From the NCBI RefSeq assembly GCF_024347055.1, contig NZ_AP024895.1, positions 1,240,001-1,304,000 of the forward strand: DNA of 64,000 nt. The letters run 5' to 3'. The notes under the pieces are model-generated. The model had not been told where the DNA came from and searched no databases. It saw only the letters and a program-made list of their open reading frames with translations. This DNA comes from Vibrio porteresiae DSM 19223. Lineage in GTDB: Bacteria; Pseudomonadota; Gammaproteobacteria; Enterobacterales; Vibrionaceae. This document shows positions 1 to 8,522 of this stretch, one piece after another (the stretch's first letter is position 1; every line of letters begins with the position of its first letter). A program made the translations under genes and the position numbers.

Positions 1-1242
1 GTAATGACCACCAACAATACCCTTGACCTGTTCGTTGCCGATAAGAACAACAATCTTATCGATGCGTCGATACCCAATGCGAACGCCATCTGGCTCCATT
101 TAATCAATAACCCACAAGCCAATGACTATGTTGCCAAAGAACGCAGATTAGTCCGTTATCCGATTGAAGGGATTAACAATGGGCAAGGACTGGTTCTCTA
201 CAGTCGGGCAGCTAAATCCTTTTTGGTTGAGCGCGAGAATGAAATTCGGCAAGACATTGTGAACATCGCATTTGTTGTTTTTGTGTTCTCGATTGTGTTT
301 GGTTTACTGCTGGCAGTGAGTCCTTCGCGAGTGGTGACTCGGTTACATCGGGTCTCTAAAGAGCGCAATCAATATCTGAAAATCATGGATCAATATGTAC
401 CGGTTCTGGAAACCGATCTGCACGGGGTGATTACCAACTGCAATAACGCTTTTGCGATCATTAGTGGTTACCCTAAAGGTCAGTTGGTGGGGCAGCGCGC
501 CAGTGTGCTTAGCTTTTCGTCAGATAGAGCCCAAAGTCAGGATATGTGGGATACGCTAACCCGCAGGCTGCCTTGGCAGGGCGAATTTCATAACGTCACT
601 TTGGATGGGCGCGAGTTTTGGCTCTTTAGTACGGTGATTCCTATTTACCATGATGGCAAGGTCACCGGATATATGTCGGTTTCGACCGACAAGACGGAGA
701 AAAAACGTCTCGAATTACTGGCGGAGATGGATTCCTTAACCAAGCTTTATAACCGTGCCAAATTGGACAAGTGTTTAGCGCAAGAGCAATCACGAGCTCG
801 TCGTTACGGCACCTATTTCTCAATCATTTTGTTGGATGTCGATCTATTTAAGCAGGTTAACGATACCTACGGGCATCTTATCGGTGACAAAGTGCTGCAC
901 CAACTTGCGATCATGCTTAACCACAGCACCCGGATTACCGATGAAGTGGGGCGCTGGGGCGGTGAAGAATTTATGATTGTTTGCCCTGAAACTGATCTTG
1001 AACAAGCGGAAATCGTGGCAGAGAAAGTACGCAAAGCTGTTGAAGAATATGAGTTCCCAGAAGCGGGAAATATCACGGTGAGTCTTGGAGTTGCCATGTA
1101 TGAAGCGCCTCTGGACTTGCAACGCACCATTGCCGAAGCGGATTGCTATCTCTACGAGGCGAAGAAACTCGGCCGAAACCGAGTTGCTAGCCGCTTATCA
1201 AAAGTCACATCATTAAAAACGGTTGGAAAGGCAAGGTCTTGA
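1..1242 (+). CDS. Membrane diguanylate cyclase with PAS and GGDEF domains (5' partial)
   Basis: Probable diguanylate cyclase making c-di-GMP from GTP at the inner membrane. The frame is open at the window edge, so the true start and most of a periplasmic sensor region probably lie upstream; numbering here is from the ATG at 4. A hydrophobic helix at about residues 84-107 is the second membrane segment. A PAS-like domain follows (about 125-230), then a GGDEF domain (about 240-395). The active-site loop is GGEEF at 319-323. RITD at 310-313 sits exactly five residues upstream, matching the RxxD inhibitory I-site, so product feedback is likely. The input signal cannot be read from this fragment. 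Confidence 0.9.
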   Translation, partial: VMTTNNTLDLFVADKNNNLIDASIPNANAIWLHLINNPQANDYVAKERRLVRYPIEGINNGQGLVLYSRAAKSFLVERENEIRQDIVNIAFVVFVFSIVFGLLLAVSPSRVVTRLHRVSKERNQYLKIMDQYVPVLETDLHGVITNCNNAFAIISGYPKGQLVGQRASVLSFSSDRAQSQDMWDTLTRRLPWQGEFHNVTLDGREFWLFSTVIPIYHDGKVTGYMSVSTDKTEKKRLELLAEMDSLTKLYNRAKLDKCLAQEQSRARRYGTYFSIILLDVDLFKQVNDTYGHLIGDKVLHQLAIMLNHSTRITDEVGRWGGEEFMIVCPETDLEQAEIVAEKVRKAVEEYEFPEAGNITVSLGVAMYEAPLDLQRTIAEADCYLYEAKKLGRNRVASRLSKVTSLKTVGKARS

Positions 1243-1282
1243 GCTTGCCCTTGTCCTTGCCCTTTCTCGCCCTATTCCCTAT

Positions 1283-2122
1283 TTAACGCATTTGCAGTTG
1301 AGCATCACGCGCGGATTTTGGCTGCGGAAACGCCTCATTCAACAGGTGTAAATCGTCTTGAGTAAGCAGCAGCTCTGCTGCGTCTAAGTTCTCTTTGACG
1401 CGCTCAAGGTGGGTCGATTTAGGAATGGCAATAACGCCTTTTTGGGCAAGCAGCCAGGCTAACGCTATTTGAGCAGTGGTTGCATCATGGCGTTCGGCCA
1501 ATTGACGTAACACCGGATGTTGCAGCAAGTGGCCTTGGTCAAGCGGGCAATAAGCCATTAACGAAATTTGCTTACTGTCCATAAAGGGTTTTAATGCGTA
1601 ATCGGCTTCACGACGTTTGAGGTTATACAACACTTGGTTGGTTGCACATAGGCTAAGCTGGTCGGCATCACACCACTCTTGCATGTCATCAAGGTCAAGG
1701 TTACTGACGCCGTAGTCGACGATTTTGCCTTGTTCCCGCAGTTGATAGAGCGCTTCTAAGGTCTCTGCAAAAGGCACCGAGCCACGCCAGTGCAGCAGAT
1801 ACAAATCCAAATGATCGGTATTTAAGCGGCGCAGTGAACGCTCACAAGCAGTAATCACCTGTTTGCGACCGGCATGATGAGGATAGAACTTACTGACAAG
1901 ATAGAGATTGTCACGATAGCCACGCATCGCTTCGCCAGTGATCAGCTCCGCTTCACCTTCACCATACATTTCTGCAGTATCAATAAGCTTGGCGCCATAC
2001 TCAATACCAAAACGTAACGCTGCCACTTCTTGCTGGCGTTGGGATTTGTTTTCACCCATATACCAAGTGCCTAGCCCTAAGCGAGGAATCCGCTTTTGTG
2101 AGGGAAGTTGAATGTCTGCCAT
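1283..2122 (-). CDS. Aldo/keto reductase
   Basis: Cytosolic NADPH-type aldo/keto reductase of 279 aa, similar in style to the YeaE group. The tetrad expected for the family is visible: Asp48 and Tyr53 (DTAEMYGEGE), Lys78 (VSKFYP) and His111 (LLHWRG). The C-terminal IPKSTHLERVKENLDA stretch is the usual cofactor-binding segment. A longer frame begins at 2149, but the start at 2122 (MADIQLPS) has AAGGAG six bases upstream and is preferred. It stands alone between a plus-strand cyclase and the pst operon. The substrate cannot be inferred. Confidence 0.88.
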   Translation of the reverse strand: MADIQLPSQKRIPRLGLGTWYMGENKSQRQQEVAALRFGIEYGAKLIDTAEMYGEGEAELITGEAMRGYRDNLYLVSKFYPHHAGRKQVITACERSLRRLNTDHLDLYLLHWRGSVPFAETLEALYQLREQGKIVDYGVSNLDLDDMQEWCDADQLSLCATNQVLYNLKRREADYALKPFMDSKQISLMAYCPLDQGHLLQHPVLRQLAERHDATTAQIALAWLLAQKGVIAIPKSTHLERVKENLDAAELLLTQDDLHLLNEAFPQPKSARDAQLQMR

Positions 2123-2323
2123 GGAATTCTCCTTTACCAAAAGGTGCAATGTTCAGTTGAGTGGCCTTGGGCTAACAGCTGAATGAATGAGAGCTTTTTA
2201 TTGTAACGAGGCTCGACAGGGCGTGCTATGGGCTTAACGCCAATAAGTCTCAAATCTATAGAGGAATTTTTGTGCATGGTGACAAATCAACCGGTGTCTA
2301 CCAGAAACAGTGCTGATGAAATG

Positions 2324-2354
2324 AAAAAAGCACCGCAAGTCAGCGGTGCTTTTT
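2324..2354 (-). terminator. Rho-independent terminator downstream of pstB
   Basis: A 10-bp stem (AAAGCACCGC paired with GCGGTGCTTT) with a six-base loop has a T tract on both strands. It lies 32 bp past the pstB stop and so ends the pst operon. The A tract on the other side would allow bidirectional function. Confidence 0.85.
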
Positions 2355-2385
2355 GATTCGAACCAACGGCATGCTCTTATTGAGA

Positions 2386-3213
2386 TTAACCGAAATGACC
2401 ACCTACGTAGTCTGCTGTCATCGTTTGATCAGGAGAGTTAAAGATCTTCTCAGTAGGAGCAAACTCGATAAGCTTACCTAAGTGCATAAACGCAGTGTAA
2501 TCAGAGATACGTTTCGCCTGTTGCATGTTGTGCGTCACGATAACAATAGTGAAGTCACGACGTAGCTTAGTGATCAGCTCTTCGATACCTTGCGTTGCAA
2601 TTGGGTCAAGCGCAGAGGTAGGTTCATCCATCAGCAATACTTCTGGTTTCAGCGCGATAGCACGAGCGATACACAGACGTTGCTGTTGACCACCTGAAAG
2701 ACCCGCAGCATCAGTGTGCAGCTTCTCTTTCACTTCTTTCCATAGACGAGCTTGCTCAAGAGCTTGTTGAACTCGCGCATCCATTTCTTTCTTCGAGAGA
2801 TTTTCTTTCAAACGCAAACCGAACGCGATGTTTTCATAAATGCTCATCGGGAATGGTGTTGGTTTTTGGAAAATCATGCCCACTTCACCGCGCAATTGGT
2901 TGAGGTCATAACTGCTCTCAAGGATGTTAGTTTCATCCAACATGATGGTGCCGCGCGCATGTTGTTTTGGGTAGAGCTTATAGATACGGTTTAGTGTACG
3001 TAGCAAGGTCGATTTGCCACAACCAGACGGACCAATAATAGCGGTAACGCGGTTTTTATAAATCGGCATATTGATGTCGAATAAGGCTTGTTTGCCTTCA
3101 CCGTAGAAGAAGTTCAGACCTTCAACACTCATACGTTTTTCTGATGCGACAGCACTGTCAGTTTCTGCTGCGATTTCACGAATTGCTTGAGGTTCAATAA
3201 ACGAGGTCATCAT
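2386..3213 (-). CDS. pstB: Phosphate ABC transporter ATP-binding protein PstB
   Basis: ATPase of the high-affinity phosphate importer, 275 aa. Walker A is GPSGCGKST (61-69), the Q-loop glutamine is at 116, the ABC signature LSGGQQQR starts at 172 and Walker B LLMDEP ends at 198. The N-terminal extension of about 28 residues before the ABC fold is slightly longer than in E. coli PstB. It is the last gene of pstSCAB and starts 2 bp after pstA. An ATG at 3210 is an equally possible start. No phoU follows; the operon ends at a hairpin terminator. Confidence 0.96.
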   Translation of the reverse strand: MMTSFIEPQAIREIAAETDSAVASEKRMSVEGLNFFYGEGKQALFDINMPIYKNRVTAIIGPSGCGKSTLLRTLNRIYKLYPKQHARGTIMLDETNILESSYDLNQLRGEVGMIFQKPTPFPMSIYENIAFGLRLKENLSKKEMDARVQQALEQARLWKEVKEKLHTDAAGLSGGQQQRLCIARAIALKPEVLLMDEPTSALDPIATQGIEELITKLRRDFTIVIVTHNMQQAKRISDYTAFMHLGKLIEFAPTEKIFNSPDQTMTADYVGGHFG

Positions 3214-3215
3214 AG

Positions 3216-4049
3216 TTACCGCCTATTAATTAATGCTGGAATGGAACGTGAAAGAATGTTGAGCGCTAGGATTGTCGTTGTAATGATCAGTGCACCTGTC
3301 CACGCCAAGTTATTCCACGTTTCATATGGGCTCATCGCCAAGTTGTAGATTGTCACAGGAAGGTTTGCCATTGGGCCTGCCATATCCAGAGACATAAATG
3401 AGTTACTTAATGAGGTAAACAGCAAAGGTGCTGTCTCACCTGCGATACGTGCAAAAGAGAGCAAAATACCAGTGACGATACCTGCACCTACGCTGCGATA
3501 GCTCAGTGCTGTGGTCACTTTCCACATTGGAGCACCGATACCCGCGCCAGCTTCACGTAAGCTAGGTGGAACCAATTTCAACATCTCTTCTGTGGTTGAA
3601 ATGATCATTGGCAAAGCAATGATGGCGAGTGCAATTGCACCGGCCCAACCTGAAAAGTGATGAAATGGTGCCACGAAGATCAAGTAGACAAACAGACCAA
3701 TCAGAATCGATGGTGATGACATCAACATCCCGTTCATAAAACGGATGGTGTCAGCCATTTTTGACTCTTTACCAAATTCTGCAAGCCATGTACCGGCCAT
3801 CACACCGATTGGAATCGCAATCAGGATACCCAATACGCTGATCATCACTGAACCGACAATCGCATTAGCCAGACCGCCATCTGTGTCGCCAGGAGCGGGT
3901 AGGGATTTGGTAAACACATCTAAGTTAAGTGCGACTGTGCCTTTGCTGATGAGGCTGTACATGATGGCTGCCAGAATGAACAGACCAATCGTTGTTGCCG
4001 CAAAACACGCTGCTTTGAACAGCCAGTTTTTCACTTTACGAGCTCTCAT
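3216..4049 (-). CDS. pstA: Phosphate ABC transporter permease PstA
   Basis: Inner-membrane permease subunit of the phosphate importer, 277 aa, with about six hydrophobic segments. The cytoplasmic coupling loop contains SLREAGAGIGAPMWKV, typical of PstA. It shares one base with the end of pstC, indicating translational coupling, and is followed after 2 bp by pstB. Function follows from family and operon position. Confidence 0.95.
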   Translation of the reverse strand: MRARKVKNWLFKAACFAATTIGLFILAAIMYSLISKGTVALNLDVFTKSLPAPGDTDGGLANAIVGSVMISVLGILIAIPIGVMAGTWLAEFGKESKMADTIRFMNGMLMSSPSILIGLFVYLIFVAPFHHFSGWAGAIALAIIALPMIISTTEEMLKLVPPSLREAGAGIGAPMWKVTTALSYRSVGAGIVTGILLSFARIAGETAPLLFTSLSNSFMSLDMAGPMANLPVTIYNLAMSPYETWNNLAWTGALIITTTILALNILSRSIPALINRR

Positions 4050-5020
4050 TATGCCACCTTACTTTTACGTAGTTGCAGACGGGCATATCCCATAACAAGG
4101 AATGTCACAATGAACAGCACTAGGCCTAATGCCATGAGTGAAGCCATTTTGATGCCATCCGCTTCGTTGAACTGGTTTGCAATCGTCGCGGAGATCGAGG
4201 TTGCTGGCATAAACAGTGATGAGCTAATGTCTTGCGAGTTACCGATGACAAACGTCACCGCCATGGTTTCCCCAAGCGCGCGGCCAAGTGCCAGAATAAA
4301 AGCACCAAACACCGAGCTTTTGATGGATGGCAGCAGGATATTGCTGATCACTTCGTAGGTGTTCGCGCCAATGCCGTATGAGGATTCACGAAGTACATTA
4401 GGTACTGTGCTCAGTGCATCTTTAATCAACGAGGTCATGATAGGCAGAATCATGAACGAAAGAATGATGCCTGCAGTTAATAATCCTTGTCCTAGTGGTG
4501 CACCGCTAAACAGTGGACCAATCACAGGAATCACACCCATGTGCTCAATCATCCACAATTGCGGACCTTCAGCAAACCAAGGAGCGAACACGAACAAGCC
4601 CCACATACCATAGATGATACTTGGAACAGCAGAGAGCAGCTCAATCGCTAGACCAACTGGATAAGATATCCATTTTGGAAGTAGCTCAGAGAGTGTAATC
4701 GCAATCGCAATACCAATCGGTGTTGCAATAATGACTGCGATGATCGAAGAAACTAAAGTGCCATAAAGGGCGTTACCCGCGCCGAAGACAAAATTAATAG
4801 GATCCCATTCTGTACTGAAGATAAAACTAAGACCGAATTCCTGTACTGCTGGCATCGCTCCGCCTACTAACGTAGCGAAGATAGCGGCCATCATTACAGT
4901 GATCAGCAAGGCGGTACTGAAACTACCTTGTTTAAAACAACGATCATAAATAGCGTGAGAAGCAATCACAGATTCATACCGTTTTAAATAAAAAGGGAAT
5001 ACGACCCCTGATGTCATCAC
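4049..5020 (-). CDS. pstC: Phosphate ABC transporter permease PstC
   Basis: Partner permease of PstA, 323 aa, with six predicted membrane segments and the coupling-loop motif VLRESSYGIGANTYEV followed by GRALGETMAV, both characteristic of PstC. The gene begins 39 bp after pstS. The chosen start (MMTSGVVF) has no strong Shine-Dalgarno sequence, so the exact N-terminus is uncertain; downstream in-frame GTG codons are alternatives. Its end overlaps the pstA start by one base. Confidence 0.93.
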   Translation of the reverse strand: MMTSGVVFPFYLKRYESVIASHAIYDRCFKQGSFSTALLITVMMAAIFATLVGGAMPAVQEFGLSFIFSTEWDPINFVFGAGNALYGTLVSSIIAVIIATPIGIAIAITLSELLPKWISYPVGLAIELLSAVPSIIYGMWGLFVFAPWFAEGPQLWMIEHMGVIPVIGPLFSGAPLGQGLLTAGIILSFMILPIMTSLIKDALSTVPNVLRESSYGIGANTYEVISNILLPSIKSSVFGAFILALGRALGETMAVTFVIGNSQDISSSLFMPATSISATIANQFNEADGIKMASLMALGLVLFIVTFLVMGYARLQLRKSKVA

Positions 5021-5059
5021 CAGAGGCCATTAAAAAATTACTACTTTAGACTCTGGCGA

Positions 5060-6094
5060 TTAGTAAACTTTCTTACCGTTCGCTTTGATGTCTTTTGACC
5101 ACATGTCGTTAACCATGGTCACAACAGATTTAGGCATTGGAACATAACCTAGGCCTGTTGCTAGATCGCCGTGCTCATAACCCCATTGGAAGAATTTCAA
5201 CACTTCTTTAGCGTTATCTGCATTCGCTTGATCTTTGTACATCAAGATGAATGTCGCAGCGGTCATTGGCCATGATTTCGCGCCAGGTTGGTTGTTTAGG
5301 TCGATAGCAAAGCCAGGTGCTGAGTTCCAATCTGCGTTAGCTGCAGCGGCTTGGAATGTTTCAAGAGAAGGCTCTACGAAGGTACCTGCACTGTTTTTCA
5401 TTGCGGTGTAGATCAGTTTGTTTTGTTCCGCGTAAGCGTATTCAACATAACCAATCGCACCTGGAGTACGTTTCACTAAGTTAGCAACACCTGCGTTACC
5501 TTTACCGCCTAGGTTTGTTGCTGCTTTTGGCCATACCACTTCTTTACCTTGACCTACTTGTTCTTTCCAGTCGTTGCTGACTTTTGCTAGGTAACCGGTG
5601 TAGTTGAATGAAGTACCTGAAGCATCAGAACGGTGAACAGTCACGATAGGTTGGTGTGGCAGAGTCAAAGAGGCGTTGTCTACTTTAACTGCTTTGTCAT
5701 CCCAGAATTTCACTTTACCTAGGTAGATGTCAGCCAGTAGTTCACCAGAGATTTTCAGTTCGCCAGCGTTAATTCCTTTAACATTCACAACTGGAACGAT
5801 AGAACCCATAACAGCTGGGAATTGTACCAAGCCGATTTTGTCTAGTTGTGTTTCGGTTAGCGGAGCATCAGAAGCACCAAAATCAACAGTTTTTGCAGAG
5901 ATTTGTTTGATACCACCGCCAGAACCGATCGCTTGATAGTTAAGTTTTACGCCAGTTTCTGCTTGGTATTCTTTTGCCCATTTCATGTACACAGGATATG
6001 GGAATGTTGCGCCTGCACCGTTGATTGTTGTATCTGCGAAAGCACCAGCAGATAGCATGGTTAGTGAAGCAGCTAATACCGCAAATTTTTTCAT
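5060..6094 (-). CDS. pstS: Periplasmic phosphate-binding protein PstS
   Basis: Phosphate-capturing periplasmic protein of the Pst importer, 344 aa. The start at 6094 (MKKFAVLAASLTMLSAGAFA) gives a clean cleavable signal peptide and has an AGGGA sequence upstream; the open frame back to 6214 would place 40 unrelated residues before the signal and is rejected. The mature region begins with TINGAGATFPYPVY and contains GSGGGIKQI and HRSDASGTSFNYT, the phosphate-binding loops of PstS. It is the first gene of the operon, behind a candidate Pho box. Confidence 0.96.
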   Translation of the reverse strand: MKKFAVLAASLTMLSAGAFADTTINGAGATFPYPVYMKWAKEYQAETGVKLNYQAIGSGGGIKQISAKTVDFGASDAPLTETQLDKIGLVQFPAVMGSIVPVVNVKGINAGELKISGELLADIYLGKVKFWDDKAVKVDNASLTLPHQPIVTVHRSDASGTSFNYTGYLAKVSNDWKEQVGQGKEVVWPKAATNLGGKGNAGVANLVKRTPGAIGYVEYAYAEQNKLIYTAMKNSAGTFVEPSLETFQAAAANADWNSAPGFAIDLNNQPGAKSWPMTAATFILMYKDQANADNAKEVLKFFQWGYEHGDLATGLGYVPMPKSVVTMVNDMWSKDIKANGKKVY

Positions 6095-6216
6095 TTTTTG
6101 AATCCCTAAAAGATGACTTGTTGGTTCGGGAATGGATGTTAGGGAGATATTTTTAAGAGATAAAGTTTCATTTTTAAAAATAACTTTCCGAATATGAGGG
6201 TCTAAAAAAGTCATTT

Positions 6217-6233
6217 TGAAATATTACTGACAC
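6217..6233 (-). promoter_or_regulatory. Candidate Pho box upstream of pstS
   Basis: Read on the minus strand, two TGTCA-like half sites (TGTCA and TTTCA) start 11 bp apart and are separated by an AT-rich spacer, the geometry of a PhoB-binding site. It lies about 125 bp upstream of the pstS start. The match is imperfect and the assignment is inferred from the operon it precedes. Confidence 0.5.
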
Positions 6234-6323
6234 AATATTGAGTTAATACAAAAGGGGTATTGATAGGTGTAACCGTGGGAATTTCTTTGATTGATAGGCG
6301 TTGGCTGGCTTTTGTAATCTTTC

Positions 6324-6339
6324 TGTCACATTGGTGACA
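6324..6339. promoter_or_regulatory. Perfect 6-bp inverted repeat between pstS and the tonB operon
   Basis: TGTCAC and GTGACA are separated by ATTG. The half sites resemble TGTCA elements but are inverted rather than direct, so this is not a standard Pho box. It may be an operator or part of the pst promoter; the regulator is unknown. The rest of 6234-6548 shows no gene. Confidence 0.35.
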
Positions 6340-6548
6340 TTTAAAGTTCTTATTCAAAATGCACAAAAAAACAGCACATGCCGAGGGTTTATAGTCGCTG
6401 GTGATGAAGTGACTAATTTATATGCGCAAACGCTATATTGGTGGCGAATCTGGAGAAAAAGTTCAATGCCTTAAGCAATCGGTTGAGTGAATAGTCAAGG
6501 CGACTCTATATGATTTGTCAATAAAGATGAGGCTTTGTTTTGAGATGG

Positions 6549-6586
6549 GTTCCGCTTCAAGTGCAATGAGTGCACTTGAAGGGAAC
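6549..6586 (-). terminator. Strong hairpin downstream of tonB
   Basis: An 11-bp perfect stem (CTTCAAGTGCA / TGCACTTGAAG, loop ATGAG) is extended by GTTCC/GGAAC with one bulged base. It lies 24 bp past the tonB stop. There is no T tract, so it may act as an RNA-stabilising 3' end rather than a classical terminator. Confidence 0.5.
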
Positions 6587-6609
6587 GAAACGAGTCAATA
6601 AAGAAGTGG

Positions 6610-7443
6610 TTATTGGATGTCGTAGGTGACAGTGATATTAAATTCCCGTTGCAGCCAATCCACATTGCTTGGGGCTGCAGGAAATGGGCTCGCTTTGGCC
6701 AGCATTTTTACCGCAGCTTTATTAAAGGCGCGAATACGTGACGCTTTGGCAATCTCTGCTTTGAGCACTTTACCTTGTCGGTCTAGGGTGAAAATCAAGG
6801 TGACTTCCCCACGGATGCGACTTGAGCTCATCAAATTAGGCGCCATTTTCTTCGCCAGTAAATGTTGCCGTACTAAATAGTCATACTGTTCGCTAGCACT
6901 TGCTGCAGCGCGGTTGGCTAAGCCAGTTTCGCTTTGTTGCTGGCTATCTTGAGTTGAACCGTTCACTCCTTGCTCACCGGCGACGCTATCAATCGATTGA
7001 GTCTGAGCGATAGCCGCTTTGCTCACTTTGGGCTGCTCTTCTTGTTTAGGCTCTGGTTCTTTTTTTACCACCTCTTTAGGTGGGGACTCTTTGGGCTTAA
7101 CTTCTTGCGGTTTGGGGACAGCCTTAACGAGTGCTTTGGGCGTTTCTATTGGCTTCGTCTTTTTAATTGGCTTTTCTTCACGCTGCTCTTCTGGTTTTAC
7201 AGGCTTAGGTTCAACATTGGCTTGCATCTCTTTCGCTTCGTTTTGTGCCTGCTTCGCATGGCTTGTTGCAGCCCCTGCAAGAGCCGCTTGCAAGCCCAGT
7301 GATATCGCCAGTTTGTCATTACTCTTCACTGGCGTTGGCGGTAACGATTGTATTTGCCACAACACCATCGCCAAAATCACTAGGTGCAAAGCAACAGAAA
7401 ACACCAAACTCAGAGAGAAGCGAGTTTGAGTCGGGAATTTCAT
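6610..7443 (-). CDS. TonB-family energy transducer
   Basis: 277-aa TonB-like protein linking inner-membrane proton-motive force to an outer-membrane receptor. An N-terminal membrane anchor (about 10-30) is followed by a long Pro/Lys/Glu-rich periplasmic spacer (about 70-150) and a C-terminal TonB domain (about 190-277, containing GEVTLIFTLDRQGKV). It follows exbD without a gap and closes an operon of M16 protease, ExbB, ExbD and TonB. A dedicated transducer beside a protease and a divergent receptor suggests it serves that receptor. Confidence 0.9.
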   Translation of the reverse strand: MKFPTQTRFSLSLVFSVALHLVILAMVLWQIQSLPPTPVKSNDKLAISLGLQAALAGAATSHAKQAQNEAKEMQANVEPKPVKPEEQREEKPIKKTKPIETPKALVKAVPKPQEVKPKESPPKEVVKKEPEPKQEEQPKVSKAAIAQTQSIDSVAGEQGVNGSTQDSQQQSETGLANRAAASASEQYDYLVRQHLLAKKMAPNLMSSSRIRGEVTLIFTLDRQGKVLKAEIAKASRIRAFNKAAVKMLAKASPFPAAPSNVDWLQREFNITVTYDIQ

Positions 7444-7863
7444 TTAGCGCCCCGTCTCTTTCAGAGCCAATTGGGTGACATCGAGCGGTACCGATTGCAA
7501 CAAGGTAAATAGTTGCACCATACGTTCCATGGGCACTTGTTTGTCACTATTGACGATCACCTGCAGATCGGGATGAGCAAGTTTGCGCTGCTTTAATGTA
7601 TCTACCAGCGTTTCACTGTTCATCGGCTGTTGGTCGATATACCAGTTGTCATCTTGGTTGATAATCGAGAGCGTGACACTCTCTTTTTTTACAGTGATGG
7701 TCTGTGCCGTGGCATCTGTGCTCGGCAAGCTCACTTCCATTGACGCCAGTGGCGTATTGATCATGAGCATCATAAACGCGATCAGCGTGAAGATAACGTC
7801 GATCATCGCCGTTAAAGGTTCAGATGCACCTTGCTCTTCTTCTAAGGCACTATTATTAATCAT
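7444..7863 (-). CDS. exbD: ExbD-type biopolymer transport protein
   Basis: 139-aa ExbD/TolR-family proton-channel subunit. One membrane segment (about 20-38) carries the conserved Asp in AMIDVIFTLIAF, essential in the family, followed by a periplasmic domain. A frame from 7878 exists, but the start at 7863 (MINNSALEEE) has GAGG seven bases upstream and overlaps the exbB end by only 8 bp. The gene runs directly into tonB. Confidence 0.92.
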   Translation of the reverse strand: MINNSALEEEQGASEPLTAMIDVIFTLIAFMMLMINTPLASMEVSLPSTDATAQTITVKKESVTLSIINQDDNWYIDQQPMNSETLVDTLKQRKLAHPDLQVIVNSDKQVPMERMVQLFTLLQSVPLDVTQLALKETGR

Positions 7864-8488
7864 TTTTGGCCTCTGCAACTAAGTGAGTTAAGCAGCAGCG
7901 GTTAAGAAGATCGGTCACATCGCTCAAATGGTAACGAATGCGAGACTGAAACATTGCATGGCACATGACGCAGAGAACCGCGATGATCATCCCTGCTGCC
8001 GTTGTCGATAGGGCTTGCCATAAACCGTCCGCAACTAACGCAGGTTCAACGGGACCATTACTCAGTCCAATATTATGAAATGAGCGCATTAGACCGACTA
8101 TCGTACCCAGCAGCCCCAGCATAGGCGCTAATGTTGCGATGGTAGTTAGGGCCGATAAGCGACGACGTAAGGTTTTGGTGTAACGGGCAAGCCACAAGCC
8201 TAATGCTTCTTCGCGCAGCTCTTTATCCATGGACGTTGTGCTAGCAAATTCACTCATTGCCGCTTGATAGCCCTCGCCAGAAGAGGCGATGGCGTTACTC
8301 ACTTGGTTCACTTCACCATTGTTAAGCAGAGCTTGTACTTGTTGCTGCTGCTTTTGCGACAGGACCTTACAACGCAAGGCTGCCACACTGCGATCGAGAA
8401 TCAGCGCCAACGCGATCAATGAACAGATCAGCAGTGGAATAGCGGTCGCTATGGACCAGATATCTTGGTTTAAAATGACATCACTCAT
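7856..8488 (-). CDS. exbB: ExbB-type MotA/TolQ/ExbB proton channel protein
   Basis: 210-aa inner-membrane protein of the MotA/TolQ/ExbB family. The first hydrophobic helix is near 13-31. The conserved core LAPMLGLLGTIVGLMRSF (about 120-137) and a later helix containing ALSTTAAGMIIAV form the pore region. With ExbD it powers TonB. It begins 34 bp after the M16 protease gene and overlaps exbD by 8 bp, so the genes are probably co-transcribed. Confidence 0.92.
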   Translation of the reverse strand: MSDVILNQDIWSIATAIPLLICSLIALALILDRSVAALRCKVLSQKQQQQVQALLNNGEVNQVSNAIASSGEGYQAAMSEFASTTSMDKELREEALGLWLARYTKTLRRRLSALTTIATLAPMLGLLGTIVGLMRSFHNIGLSNGPVEPALVADGLWQALSTTAAGMIIAVLCVMCHAMFQSRIRYHLSDVTDLLNRCCLTHLVAEAKND

Positions 8489-8522
8489 TGAAATTCGCCT
8501 CTATTAATTAAGGTCATTGTTT

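Noticed and set aside
6095..6214. Longer PstS reading frame starting at 6214
   Set aside because: It would place 40 unrelated residues before a complete signal peptide; the internal ATG at 6094 has a ribosome-binding site.
7019..7429. 136-codon plus-strand frame opposite tonB
   Set aside because: It is the complement of the Pro/Lys-rich TonB spacer, which often leaves long antisense frames; composition is low-complexity.
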